Shown here in pieces: positions 36,055-45,160 of a stretch of 64,000 bases of DNA (its first letter is position 1; each line of letters begins with the position of its first letter). Both the position numbers and the translations under genes were made by a program. The stretch comes from Natronosalvus vescus. GTDB taxonomy: Archaea; Halobacteriota; Halobacteria; Halobacteriales; Natrialbaceae. Location of the stretch: NCBI RefSeq assembly GCF_023973145.1, contig NZ_CP099546.1:3162001-3226000 (forward strand), written 5' to 3'. The notes beneath the pieces are model-generated. The model was given only the letters and a program-made list of their open reading frames with translations, did no database searches and was not told the DNA's origin.

Positions 36055-37329
36055 ATGTCCACAAATTCTATTAAACAACACAAACTCAACTTCACAAGAC
36101 CATCTCAATATGTTCAATACATTTTGTATTTTAGCACATTTCTTGCACCCTGGTTTGCAATTTTTCCGACCAGTGCCGGTCTATATGAGTTCGTTATCAT
36201 AGGCCTATTCATATACATTATTGTATCTGATAATAAATTAGTAATGCCGGACAGACATGTTACTGCGGCTCTCTTTCTAGTATTTTTTGGATATTCTATA
36301 TCAGTATTCACAGCTCATCAACCACTTAATGCGGTTAGCTTTTCAATACAATTTGGATTCATATTATTGGTACAAGGATCTGTACTATACACACTTACTA
36401 GAAGTAGAATTGATCTGCACTATCACGCCGTAGCTCTAACGATTTCGTTAATGGTAATGATTCTATACTTCATTATTTCCGAGCCGTTTTTTGACAACTA
36501 CATGAATAATAGACTCGTTTTATTTTTTAGTAATCCAAACATATTTGCTCTCCATATTGCCCCAGCCACAGTATTAACGATATATATGTCTTACTCGAAA
36601 TGGAAACAGAGTCGGATACCACAGACTGCCATTTTTTCTGCCATAGCGATTATCGGGATTATTTTAATATTTCTTTCACAATCTAGGCGTGTGTTTATTT
36701 ATCTATTCATCTGTATTTTTCTCATTCTCGGTACCAATTTTGGACAGCGTACTCGATTGATTGAGTTAGTTATGAAAGGAACGGTGGCAGTAATATCCCT
36801 TGGATTAGTTGGGTTTTTAATGTATGTGTCTGGAATATTACCGCCAATATTCGCAGAGAGATTAGATGTTTTTGAGGGGCGCGGTTCATTAGAGAATAGA
36901 TATGTGCCGATACTATTAGCTGCCAGATACTTCAGTGAAACTATGATACTCGGGTCAGGATATAATAACTTTGAGTTACATTTGAATGACTTAGCAGTAA
37001 CAGCAGCAGAAGAACATTATGCTCACAAACCACATAATATGCTTATCATCCCATTTGTGGAGGGTGGCATTTTCGCCGGTTTTGGGATTTTAGCTTTAGT
37101 GGGCATTATTTGTTGGAGGTCGATCATCAGCTGGAGAGCAGGGAGGTTTAATAATTCAGAAGTCGAATTTGTGTTTGTAGCCTGTACAATTGCTTTCTTC
37201 GCGGCACAAATGTTTGGAGTTCTATCAATTTTACGAGTTAATTGGCTAATTATATTTTTAGGACTAGTATCACTCCATATTATAACAGACAAAACAAGGA
37301 TGTCCGAATTGAGGAACGGGCGAAAATAA
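36055..37329 (+). CDS. O-antigen ligase/polymerase (Wzy/WaaL-like) membrane protein
   Basis: The 424-residue protein has about eleven hydrophobic spans and a large extracytoplasmic loop. That loop has an HKPHNMLIIPFVEGGIFAG motif, the His/Asn signature of Wzy_C/O-antigen ligase proteins. It would join or polymerise lipid-linked repeat units outside the membrane. Very low GC; it ends 6 nt before the convergent glycosyltransferase stop. Confidence 0.82.
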   Translation: MSTNSIKQHKLNFTRPSQYVQYILYFSTFLAPWFAIFPTSAGLYEFVIIGLFIYIIVSDNKLVMPDRHVTAALFLVFFGYSISVFTAHQPLNAVSFSIQFGFILLVQGSVLYTLTRSRIDLHYHAVALTISLMVMILYFIISEPFFDNYMNNRLVLFFSNPNIFALHIAPATVLTIYMSYSKWKQSRIPQTAIFSAIAIIGIILIFLSQSRRVFIYLFICIFLILGTNFGQRTRLIELVMKGTVAVISLGLVGFLMYVSGILPPIFAERLDVFEGRGSLENRYVPILLAARYFSETMILGSGYNNFELHLNDLAVTAAEEHYAHKPHNMLIIPFVEGGIFAGFGILALVGIICWRSIISWRAGRFNNSEVEFVFVACTIAFFAAQMFGVLSILRVNWLIIFLGLVSLHIITDKTRMSELRNGRK

Positions 37330-37334
37330 ATAAG

Positions 37335-38276
37335 TTAACGTCTTTGTCTAAATTTGTGCGATAAATAAGTAGCTATCTTGAACGTTTGTCTTCCGAAAAT
37401 TGACAATAATAAGAACACATATGCTTTGATGTTTTTCGGATCATATTTGAGAGATGTCCAGAAAAGTTGGCGAGAGGCGTGAATATTACCTTGATTAGCA
37501 TTTATGAAACCCCGGTTAAGTAACGAATTTGAAATCCATCTTTGATTAAGGACATCTGAATGCTTCTCAAATAGCATGGCTGAACCAAGCTCTTTAGCTT
37601 TTGTATTCGTTGAGATTCGATCATCATGGACATAGTGATTCACCTTCGGTTCATTCAATCCGTGAAAATAATATCCATTTTTTAATACTCGCAAATAAAA
37701 ATCGTAATCTTGTTTTGAAGGTAGCTCTTCATCTAACAGCCCAACTTCAGTTAGGATATCATGCTTAATTGTAACACAGGAAAATGATCCAATTTCGTTC
37801 CTTACTTTTAAATCACCTAACTGTGTTTTCCCATCAATTACTTCACTAACCTCCTTGGAACCATCATGGAAAACTTTTTCATATGATGTATAGACTCCAG
37901 CACAATCTGAACAAGATTTTTCAAAAGCATTGATTACAGACTCAATATAGTCTTTTTGGAATTCGTCATCTGAATCAAGGAATGATATGTAATCACCACA
38001 TGCTAATTTCACACCCGTGTTTCTGGCCGCGTTTGCACCCAGATTTTCCTCATGCCGAACTACACAATACCGAGTAAAGACTTCTTCAGGCACTGTGAGT
38101 GTTTCCTCAATTGGTTGGTCTGATCCATCATCCACAACAATCAATTCGAGATTTGTATACGATTGCTGGGTAACTGAGTTCACTGAACGTTGCGTTTGTT
38201 GGTGACGATTATATGTGGGTATGACTACTGACACAATCGGATCCGTACTTTTTTCAGTGATTGAATTGACCTTCAT
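37335..38276 (-). CDS. family 2 glycosyltransferase
   Basis: The 313-residue GT-A enzyme has VSVVIPTYNRHQQTQRSVNS, IVVDDGSDQP, the DxD motif FLDSDDEFQKDY and the C-terminal LPSKQDYDFYLRVLKNGYYF. A basic C-terminal helix may touch the membrane. The start overlaps the end of the upstream nitroreductase gene by 4 nt (ATGA), so the pair forms an operon opposite to the flanking genes. Confidence 0.88.
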   Translation of the reverse strand: MKVNSITEKSTDPIVSVVIPTYNRHQQTQRSVNSVTQQSYTNLELIVVDDGSDQPIEETLTVPEEVFTRYCVVRHEENLGANAARNTGVKLACGDYISFLDSDDEFQKDYIESVINAFEKSCSDCAGVYTSYEKVFHDGSKEVSEVIDGKTQLGDLKVRNEIGSFSCVTIKHDILTEVGLLDEELPSKQDYDFYLRVLKNGYYFHGLNEPKVNHYVHDDRISTNTKAKELGSAMLFEKHSDVLNQRWISNSLLNRGFINANQGNIHASRQLFWTSLKYDPKNIKAYVFLLLSIFGRQTFKIATYLSHKFRQRR

Positions 38277-39397
38277 TTACTAACTTTATTATATGAGATG
38301 ATGGATTCTACGTTTTTCTTTTCAGAATACGGAACCATCCCATCTTTATCTGGAAAGCCAATTGCCATAAACATTACCACCGTTTCATCATCATCTAATT
38401 CAAGTATATTGTTTAACTGGCGTTCATTGTGCGGGATCGCGGGCCAATTGATGCAACAAGATGCAAGTCCTTGAGTTTCTAACGAAAACTGAAACGCCAT
38501 TGCGGCGAGACTAGCGTCAATATAGATGACATGCTTGTCTCGAGCATCAAAATACGCTCGTTGTTTACCGACGATGGCCGCTAAACATGGGATATTGTGT
38601 TTGTATCCTCTGGCGCCAATAGCCAACGAAGAAAGTTCTTCGATCAACTCCGGCTCGTCGTATAATCTGAATTCGAATGATTGTCTATTGCATGCACTTG
38701 GCGATTGCATCGCAATTTCGAGCGACTTGTCAACGAGCTCTCGTGGAACCTCTTTATCCTGAAACCATCGAGTACTGGTTCGCTGGGTCGCGAGTTGCTT
38801 GAGATCAGCGTAAGAAACTGGTGAGTCACTTAGCTCACGACGAGGATATGGTACACGGTTTCCAGGTGTATAGTCTATCTGTGCTAAGAATTCTGAAAAC
38901 TCCTCATGAGCTTCAGCTATGGCATCGGTATGTTCGACTGTTTTGAAGTAATTGGCAAGCACATCGATAGCCCAATAGAGTTGTTCATCGTCTTCTTCGG
39001 GATTCCACGCAGTTTTTAAATCTCCGACCACATTTCCAACATAACTTTCTGCAAACACAGGTCGCCGGTTCCTCATTGAAAGCCCCTTTTCTATCCGATG
39101 AATACTTCGAATGATCCTGTGGCGCGGGGCATCTCGTTGTTCTTCGGCCTCGTGATATTTAGCAACACCACAGAGTACTGCCCGCTGTTCTTGATAAAAT
39201 GTTCCTTTGAGGGTAAAATAAATGCTGGTTAAAACTCGTGAGCGAGCGATAGTTCTGAGTGTTTTATTTTTTGGGAAGATTTTCCAGACAACGTTTTCAT
39301 AAAACTTGTTCAACGAGTACCGCGTGCTTTTTCGGAACAGTTGTCTGGCGCCTTCCTCGTTGTATATTGATTTTCCTCGAGAAAGCAACGATGGCAT
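38273..39397 (-). CDS. nitroreductase-family FMN protein with glycan-locus N-terminal helix
   Basis: The 374-residue protein has about 180 N-terminal residues unlike the family, starting with the locus-typical helix IYNEEGARQLFRKSTRY. A nitroreductase domain follows (TQRTSTRWFQDKEVP, AMQSPSACNRQSFEFRLYD, GLASCCINWP). Nitroreductases often sit beside pyruvyltransferases in polysaccharide clusters; the reaction is not known to me. ATG 39397 is chosen over an upstream TTG. It is divergent from the pyruvyltransferase. Confidence 0.8.
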   Translation of the reverse strand: MPSLLSRGKSIYNEEGARQLFRKSTRYSLNKFYENVVWKIFPKNKTLRTIARSRVLTSIYFTLKGTFYQEQRAVLCGVAKYHEAEEQRDAPRHRIIRSIHRIEKGLSMRNRRPVFAESYVGNVVGDLKTAWNPEEDDEQLYWAIDVLANYFKTVEHTDAIAEAHEEFSEFLAQIDYTPGNRVPYPRRELSDSPVSYADLKQLATQRTSTRWFQDKEVPRELVDKSLEIAMQSPSACNRQSFEFRLYDEPELIEELSSLAIGARGYKHNIPCLAAIVGKQRAYFDARDKHVIYIDASLAAMAFQFSLETQGLASCCINWPAIPHNERQLNNILELDDDETVVMFMAIGFPDKDGMVPYSEKKNVESIISYNKVSK

Positions 39398-39499
39398 TCC
39401 TGATGACGTCAAACCACTGGCGATACTTCAACGTGTCTTTTCGACTATCGCGGCGATATCTTCGAGGCGTTTATACTGGTTGCGAAACAGTTTTGTGAT

Positions 39500-40801
39500 A
39501 TGAACGGGAATCACCGAAAGGTCACTCGAAATCTTTCTTTAGTTGCATCCGTCGAGCGGGAATTCCTATCGAATTTAGTGTTTCCCGAGAATAGCCGCCC
39601 AAAATCCTTCGATGGACGAAAAAATATTGCTATAGTCGGTGGTGAGCTGTTCAACAAGGGGGCTCAAGCGATGACGTTTACCGTCGTCGATCATCTATCA
39701 AAAACATATCCCGAAAAGGATATTATCCTCCTTTCTGCGCAGGACTATCACCGACCACCCCACGAGAAATCACAGTACACTTTCGAAATACTGCCGTGGG
39801 ATCCTGAGGTTCACCTCTCTTTGCTTTCTCCCTCGATTACTACAGTAAACACTACTGAATATCCAAGCAGGGTGATGAAACAGGTTAGAGAATTATTTTC
39901 AAGCTGTGCTTGCCTAATCGATATAAGTGGCTATGCGTTCTCTTCCCAATTTAGCTTCAAACGTTCGTTCACGTACCTCACCAATCTCGTAATCGCTAAA
40001 AAATTCGGTATCCCACTATACATTTTTCCGCAATCAATCGGACCCTTTGACTACTCTACCCCGAAAAAACTCGTCTTTAACCCACTCATGCAAACGTATC
40101 TCCACTATCCTGAGGTAATTTGTCCACGAGAAAATGCAGGCGTCGAATCTCTCGCTCCGTACACACAAAGTAATGTACAACGGGAAAACGATATTGTCCT
40201 TCAGAACAAGGATTACGATCTAAAAAATATCTATTCAAGCCAGCCAGATATCGAACGCAGAGCAATTGACCCAAATGGAGTCGGAATTGTTCCCAATTCA
40301 AAGGTATTCGAACGTGCAGATCCTGAAGAGTTGTATTCGCTCTATGATGCAGCTATTGAAGAATTGCTTTCGAAAGATCGATCAGTTTACATCCTTAGAC
40401 ACTCAGTTGAAGACCTAGATCTTTGTAGGAATATAAAACGACGGTTCAGAGACGATGATCGAGTTGTTCTGATAAAGGAAGAGTTGAACGCGATAGAACT
40501 CGAATACATTATCGATCAGTTTGAGTTTTTGATAGGCTCTCGGTACCACTCGCTCATTCATGCATACAAGAACCATGTTCCTGTAATTGCTATAGGATGG
40601 GCCGTAAAATATGAAGAACTTTTGAAAAACTTTGATCAAGAAGAGTTCTTTTTCGAAGGACGTAAGCAGATTAGTGTGGATGAGTTCATTGATGCAATAA
40701 ACAGAATGAGTAAACAGTGTAGCCACGAATCTGGGGTCATTGAAACGAAAGTCAAGAGTATACAACAAGACGATTTGTTTAGTAGACTGTTTGGTGAGTG
40801 A
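39500..40801 (+). CDS. polysaccharide pyruvyl transferase-family protein
   Basis: The 433-residue protein has the two-domain PS_pyruv_trans pattern: NIAIVGGELFNKGAQAMT near the start, PLYIFPQSIGPFDYSTPK in the middle and the hallmark IGSRYHSLIHAYKNHVPVIAIGW near the end. These enzymes add a ketal-linked pyruvate to a sugar, giving an acidic surface polymer, or in some cases act as sugar transferases. The end overlaps the flippase start (GTGA). Confidence 0.88.
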   Translation: MNGNHRKVTRNLSLVASVEREFLSNLVFPENSRPKSFDGRKNIAIVGGELFNKGAQAMTFTVVDHLSKTYPEKDIILLSAQDYHRPPHEKSQYTFEILPWDPEVHLSLLSPSITTVNTTEYPSRVMKQVRELFSSCACLIDISGYAFSSQFSFKRSFTYLTNLVIAKKFGIPLYIFPQSIGPFDYSTPKKLVFNPLMQTYLHYPEVICPRENAGVESLAPYTQSNVQRENDIVLQNKDYDLKNIYSSQPDIERRAIDPNGVGIVPNSKVFERADPEELYSLYDAAIEELLSKDRSVYILRHSVEDLDLCRNIKRRFRDDDRVVLIKEELNAIELEYIIDQFEFLIGSRYHSLIHAYKNHVPVIAIGWAVKYEELLKNFDQEEFFFEGRKQISVDEFIDAINRMSKQCSHESGVIETKVKSIQQDDLFSRLFGE

Positions 40802-42312
40802 TCAAGGTGCCCCGGAATCTCGTTCGAGCTTTCCTCTCAATTTTGGGGACGAAAATAGGTGTTCTTTTTCTGGCTATACTTACTACACCGATTATTGTCC
40901 GTCTTCTTGGTAGTGATGGATATGGCGATTATGCTTTAGTGATGTCCGTATTCGGTGTACTATCTGTCTTTACCACATCGGGGATTTTCAATGGTATAAG
41001 GAAGTATATTGCTGAGGATCGATCCTTCAACTGCTGGAGCGATCACGTTTTCGCATTTTACTTTAAGGTGTCAGTGTTGGTTACGGGAGGGTTTGCGCTC
41101 TTCTTGATACTCCTCTCACAGACGAGACTCGTTGAAGAATCACTCTCAAGTGAGTTCCAGCTATATTTTTTAATCCTGGCGGCTTATCTCTTCCTTGATC
41201 AATTCTATTCAGTAGGAAGAGGCGCATTAATGGGATTCGGGTTAGAACACCACTCCGAACCTCTCAAAATTGTAAAAAAGCTCATATATGCAATAACAGC
41301 GATTGCATTACTATATTTTGGACTAGGTGTAGAGGGAGTACTCCTTGGCCAAGTTACTGCAGCACTGATTGTTGGTGTTACAACCCTTTGGTTGATCCGA
41401 GAACGGATATCTTTCGCACAGGTTTTTAGAAGATCTCACTCTATTCCTAAATATGAACTCTTGAGCTTCAATGTGTACAGCATATTACTTGCATTCTTAA
41501 CAATATCACTATATCACGTAGACATTCTAATTTTACGGCCAGTAGCTGGAAACGTCGAGACTGGCTATTACAAGGCTGCACTTGTTATTGCTGAGTTCCT
41601 CTGGATGGCTCCTATGGCAATCCAGTATACCCTTGTTCATTCAACTTCCGAAATGTGGTCAAAAGGGCAACACGAAACGATTACCGAAATTGCCTCCCGA
41701 TCAACGAGGCTTAACCTTTCTCTAATGGTTATTATGATGATAGGGTTAGCTGCTCTTGCAAACACTTTCGTTCCAATTTATTTTGGGTCTGAATTTTATC
41801 CAGCAGTTGTCCCTCTATTAATTCTTCTTCCAGGCGTACTTGGATTCGCATTAGCGCGGCCGATCTTTGCCATTGGTCAAGGTAAGGGCGAACTTCGAAG
41901 CCTAGTTCTTGCTACCGGTGCTGCTGCGGTGCTTAACCTGTGTCTGAATCTCTTGTTGATCCCATCATATGGGATGATTGGTGCTGCACTTGCGACATCT
42001 ATCGGATACGCCTCTATGTTTCTCTTCCACACTTTGATTGCACGGCGTATCGGTTTCGATCCGATCGCCGACCTTCGCGCGATTAGAATATTTGCTGCCG
42101 GTCTTCTCACTGCACCAGTAGTATTTGGTTTAGCAGAAGTTCTGACCCCCCTCTTTTCGCTTGTCGTCGTCCCAATTGTCGGTTTTATGCTGTATTTTGC
42201 ACTCTCCGTACAGTTAGGGGTTATCAGTACCGATGAATTAAAAATGGTTCATCAGAAAGCACCGAGCAAGTTCGATCCAATTTTCAAATGGATATTTGCT
42301 TTCAAGGGATAA
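40798..42312 (+). CDS. oligosaccharide flippase (Wzx/MATE-like)
   Basis: The 504-residue protein has about 14 membrane spans with the polysaccharide-biosynthesis flippase pattern: ILGTKIGVLFLAILTTPIIVRLLGSDGYGDYALV at the start, AALVIAEFLWM in the middle, ARPIFAIGQGKGELR near 350. It should move the lipid-linked glycan to the outer face. The GTG start at 40798 overlaps the pyruvyltransferase stop, so it is translationally coupled. Confidence 0.9.
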   Translation: MIKVPRNLVRAFLSILGTKIGVLFLAILTTPIIVRLLGSDGYGDYALVMSVFGVLSVFTTSGIFNGIRKYIAEDRSFNCWSDHVFAFYFKVSVLVTGGFALFLILLSQTRLVEESLSSEFQLYFLILAAYLFLDQFYSVGRGALMGFGLEHHSEPLKIVKKLIYAITAIALLYFGLGVEGVLLGQVTAALIVGVTTLWLIRERISFAQVFRRSHSIPKYELLSFNVYSILLAFLTISLYHVDILILRPVAGNVETGYYKAALVIAEFLWMAPMAIQYTLVHSTSEMWSKGQHETITEIASRSTRLNLSLMVIMMIGLAALANTFVPIYFGSEFYPAVVPLLILLPGVLGFALARPIFAIGQGKGELRSLVLATGAAAVLNLCLNLLLIPSYGMIGAALATSIGYASMFLFHTLIARRIGFDPIADLRAIRIFAAGLLTAPVVFGLAEVLTPLFSLVVVPIVGFMLYFALSVQLGVISTDELKMVHQKAPSKFDPIFKWIFAFKG

Positions 42313-42333
42313 TTTAGAGAATGTCGATTAATT

Positions 42334-42450
42334 CTATCGGCGTGTGAGTATAGTAAGACTCAGTTGGTTGGCGATAACGTCGGTCAAGTCTCGTTCAACA
42401 TTTCGCCAGCCACCTCGGGTAATGTGGATGCGAAGATTATGAATCGACAT
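42334..42450 (-). CDS. possible 38-residue peptide or gene fragment
   Basis: A minus-strand frame from ATG 42450 to TAG 42334 reads MSIHNLRIHITRGGWRNVE and onward to LTILTRR, a coherent basic/hydrophobic sequence unlike random haloarchaeal DNA. It could be the end of a decayed gene or a small protein; I recognise no family. The rest of the gap 42313-42524 is empty. Confidence 0.25.
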   Translation of the reverse strand: MSIHNLRIHITRGGWRNVERDLTDVIANQLSLTILTRR

Positions 42451-42524
42451 CCAATTTAATTGAACGACCTTGCAGTTATATCCTCACAGCTGGATACTCT
42501 AGGATCAACGGCGAATCTTCCACC

Positions 42525-44951
42525 TCACTCCACCTCAAGCGTCGCGGCACCTGCCACATCTTCCTCGGAAACGACTACCTCTTCACCATCAATCAAATAA
42601 GTACCAGGATTCGAAACTGTCACCTCGAGTTTCCCGTCTTCCCCAACCGTCACTGTTCGCTCGTATTCTAACGACTCACCCGACACGAAAATGTCGCCGC
42701 TGACGATCACGTTCTCGCCCGATTCACTGCCGACCTCTAGCGTCGCACCAGGAACCAGTGCGAATGCTGCCACGGATCGATCGTCGTCGACGTACAACAG
42801 TTGGTAGTGCTCGAGTGGCTCGCCATCTCCCTCTCCGACACCCAAGCCTTCGAGTAGGTGTGTCTGAACAGTCCCCGAATGCGCTTCCCTATCAGTCACG
42901 AGGACGTACCCAACTCTGTCACCAAACGCCTCGTGATAGCGGTCTGGATCGTCGTCGAGCCGGAAGTCGTCGAAGTTCGATCTGGCATAGCCGTACCCGC
43001 GAGATTCCCCGTTCACGAAGTAGTTATGCATCCGGTTGTCCCCCCAGTGGCTCAACACGTAGTTGCCAGGGAATTCACGCTCGGTTTCGTTTGCGTGTTC
43101 CTCGATCGCCATGACGGCCTCGTACTCGGGATCATCGTAACTTACCTGGCCTGCAAGACCCGGCGCGTAAATGAGGCTCATCCCGCAAATGAGCAACCCG
43201 ATTCCGACGATATACGCTGTCGTCTGTACATCCGGAGCCGTAATGACTGGATCGTCACCACCGCCATCAGCTCGTGCTGGCGTGACAGGCTCTGGCGACC
43301 GAAACGGCATCGGACGTCGAACCAGATCGAGCGTCGAAAGGACGTAGACGAGTCCAACCCCGCCGAGGACGGACAGCGGGATCGCGAGCTGTGCGGCAAA
43401 CCGGATCTGAATACCGGCGAGCACCGTGAGGATGATCGTGTAGACGCCGAGAAGCAGCCACGCTGGTTCGTAGTCACGGTAGAGGGCCCAGCATACCCAG
43501 CCGAGAATAGCCATGGCCAGATAGAAGCTGACCCCGAGCTGGATGACCGGGCCGAATATCACGCCGTAGTCGAACGTGAACAACGACGCGGATTCCGTAT
43601 ATCCTTCTCGAAGAAAGAGGTCGTCAGCCCGTGCTCGTGCCTGCGCCCAGTCGTCGGGTCGATACGTCCGAAGCAGGTACACCCCGAGGCCAGCAACGAC
43701 CGCCTCGAGCGCCGCCAGTCCACCGACGTGGATCTCGAGGTGACGCCACAGGTCTCCCAGTGCCATCACGGCGATCGCCCCACCGAGAACCATCGCGGGC
43801 GTGTACGCCACGAACGCCAGTCTCCAGTCCCAGCTGGTGTGCATCCAGACCGAAATCACTGTCCCAATCACGAGGCCCCCGAGCACCGGCAGGTTCGCTA
43901 ACGTCGGTGAGATCCCCTCTCGAACGTCGAGGAGCGTTCGAAGGCCAATGTACGCCGCAAACGGGATGAACAACAACGGCGAGCCGCCCCAGAGGTGTAC
44001 CGAAAATCCGAGGGCCACGCCGAGGACGACCGCCCACAACCACGTCACTGGAGACTCGAGATGGCCGCGAATCGCCTCCTGAGTCTCGCTATCCTCTCGT
44101 CGTCGAGTGAAGTCCACAGCGAGCCAGGCCAGCGCCAACAACGTCACGCCAAGCCAGAAGTACTGGTGGAGTCGGTGCTCGAGAAATCCAATCTGTGTGT
44201 ACACAACGTGAACGGGAGCGATAGCGAACAGAACGACTGAAGCGATACCCATCCGTGGGTCTCTTGTCACAACAACAGCCAGCGCGTAAATCACGACGCC
44301 GAGGGCGATCGACGCAACAACCGGAAGCCAAGCGGCAACCATATCGGCAGCCCACTGGTCTCCGCCGAGCAACGTTGCGAACCACCAGTTGAGTGCATGA
44401 GTCAGTGGCCGGCGAGACATGGCACCCGCAGGCATCTCAGCAAGCAACCCGATGTCGGTCGGACTCGTCGACTCCGCCAGCAACTCCTCCATCCAGTAGC
44501 GATAGTGGTACGGGTCGTTCCCCGGGGAGACGACGTCGTCGCCACGCATCACCGACCCGTACTGGGTAATCCGCATTACGAACACCAGCAGTAGCGCGCC
44601 AGCCAACCCAAGGAGTGCTCGCACGTCGCCCCAGATCCCCAGATCGATCGACGGGAGGGTTATCGACGGCCCACTGTCGCTCGAGTAAGCCCCTATATCC
44701 TCGCCAGCAACCACCGCAGCAACAATTTCCCGATTTACCAGTTGATATTCTCCGTCGACTTTCTCAACGATCCCTCGAGAGACCAGCTCGCCAAACGTTC
44801 CCGAATCGAGTTCGACGTCGTCGAACGTCCACGTCTCGTGTTCCGCATCGACCTCGAGGACGGCCTCGAGTGCCCGTTCCCCGTCGGGTTTCTCCTCGAG
44901 GAACGTGGCCGTCGCGTCCACAAGTGCACTCGAGTCGCCGTCATCGCTCAT
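42525..44951 (-). CDS. STT3/AglB-like glycosyltransferase homologue with N-terminal winged-helix domain
   Basis: The 808-residue protein starts with about 85 soluble residues resembling a winged helix (TWTFDDVELDSGTFGELVSRGIVEKVDGEYQLV). About 12 membrane spans and an outer C-terminal domain follow. The first acidic motif is kept (GNDPYHYRYW, 144-153). The usual DHHxxE-like loop reads EHRLHQ (258-263), and the WWDYG signature is replaced by HWGDNR (635-640). It is therefore an STT3-fold protein, but not a standard oligosaccharyltransferase. The ATG at 44951 is used because the extension to 45110 is unlike the family. Confidence 0.8.
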   Translation of the reverse strand: MSDDGDSSALVDATATFLEEKPDGERALEAVLEVDAEHETWTFDDVELDSGTFGELVSRGIVEKVDGEYQLVNREIVAAVVAGEDIGAYSSDSGPSITLPSIDLGIWGDVRALLGLAGALLLVFVMRITQYGSVMRGDDVVSPGNDPYHYRYWMEELLAESTSPTDIGLLAEMPAGAMSRRPLTHALNWWFATLLGGDQWAADMVAAWLPVVASIALGVVIYALAVVVTRDPRMGIASVVLFAIAPVHVVYTQIGFLEHRLHQYFWLGVTLLALAWLAVDFTRRREDSETQEAIRGHLESPVTWLWAVVLGVALGFSVHLWGGSPLLFIPFAAYIGLRTLLDVREGISPTLANLPVLGGLVIGTVISVWMHTSWDWRLAFVAYTPAMVLGGAIAVMALGDLWRHLEIHVGGLAALEAVVAGLGVYLLRTYRPDDWAQARARADDLFLREGYTESASLFTFDYGVIFGPVIQLGVSFYLAMAILGWVCWALYRDYEPAWLLLGVYTIILTVLAGIQIRFAAQLAIPLSVLGGVGLVYVLSTLDLVRRPMPFRSPEPVTPARADGGGDDPVITAPDVQTTAYIVGIGLLICGMSLIYAPGLAGQVSYDDPEYEAVMAIEEHANETEREFPGNYVLSHWGDNRMHNYFVNGESRGYGYARSNFDDFRLDDDPDRYHEAFGDRVGYVLVTDREAHSGTVQTHLLEGLGVGEGDGEPLEHYQLLYVDDDRSVAAFALVPGATLEVGSESGENVIVSGDIFVSGESLEYERTVTVGEDGKLEVTVSNPGTYLIDGEEVVVSEEDVAGAATLEVE

Positions 44952-45160
44952 TGGAAAGCAGGTGAGTGTATAGGGCCATGATAGTTTCGTTCTGCAGAGC
45001 AACGGGTGTAGTGGTGGAAAGCCCTGTACTATGTCCACGACAGTTATACCCCGAACGCGACCAGCTTGAGGAGAACTCGAGATGACTACATACAACCAGG
45101 ATGAGAACACCTATATCGGGCCACTCACATCCACGATACAATGTTCGAGCGTGGTATGCG

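Noticed and set aside
37335-38276. Sequencing errors as explanation for the AT-rich core
   Set aside because: Frames are long, uninterrupted and domain-complete, so the low GC is real composition.
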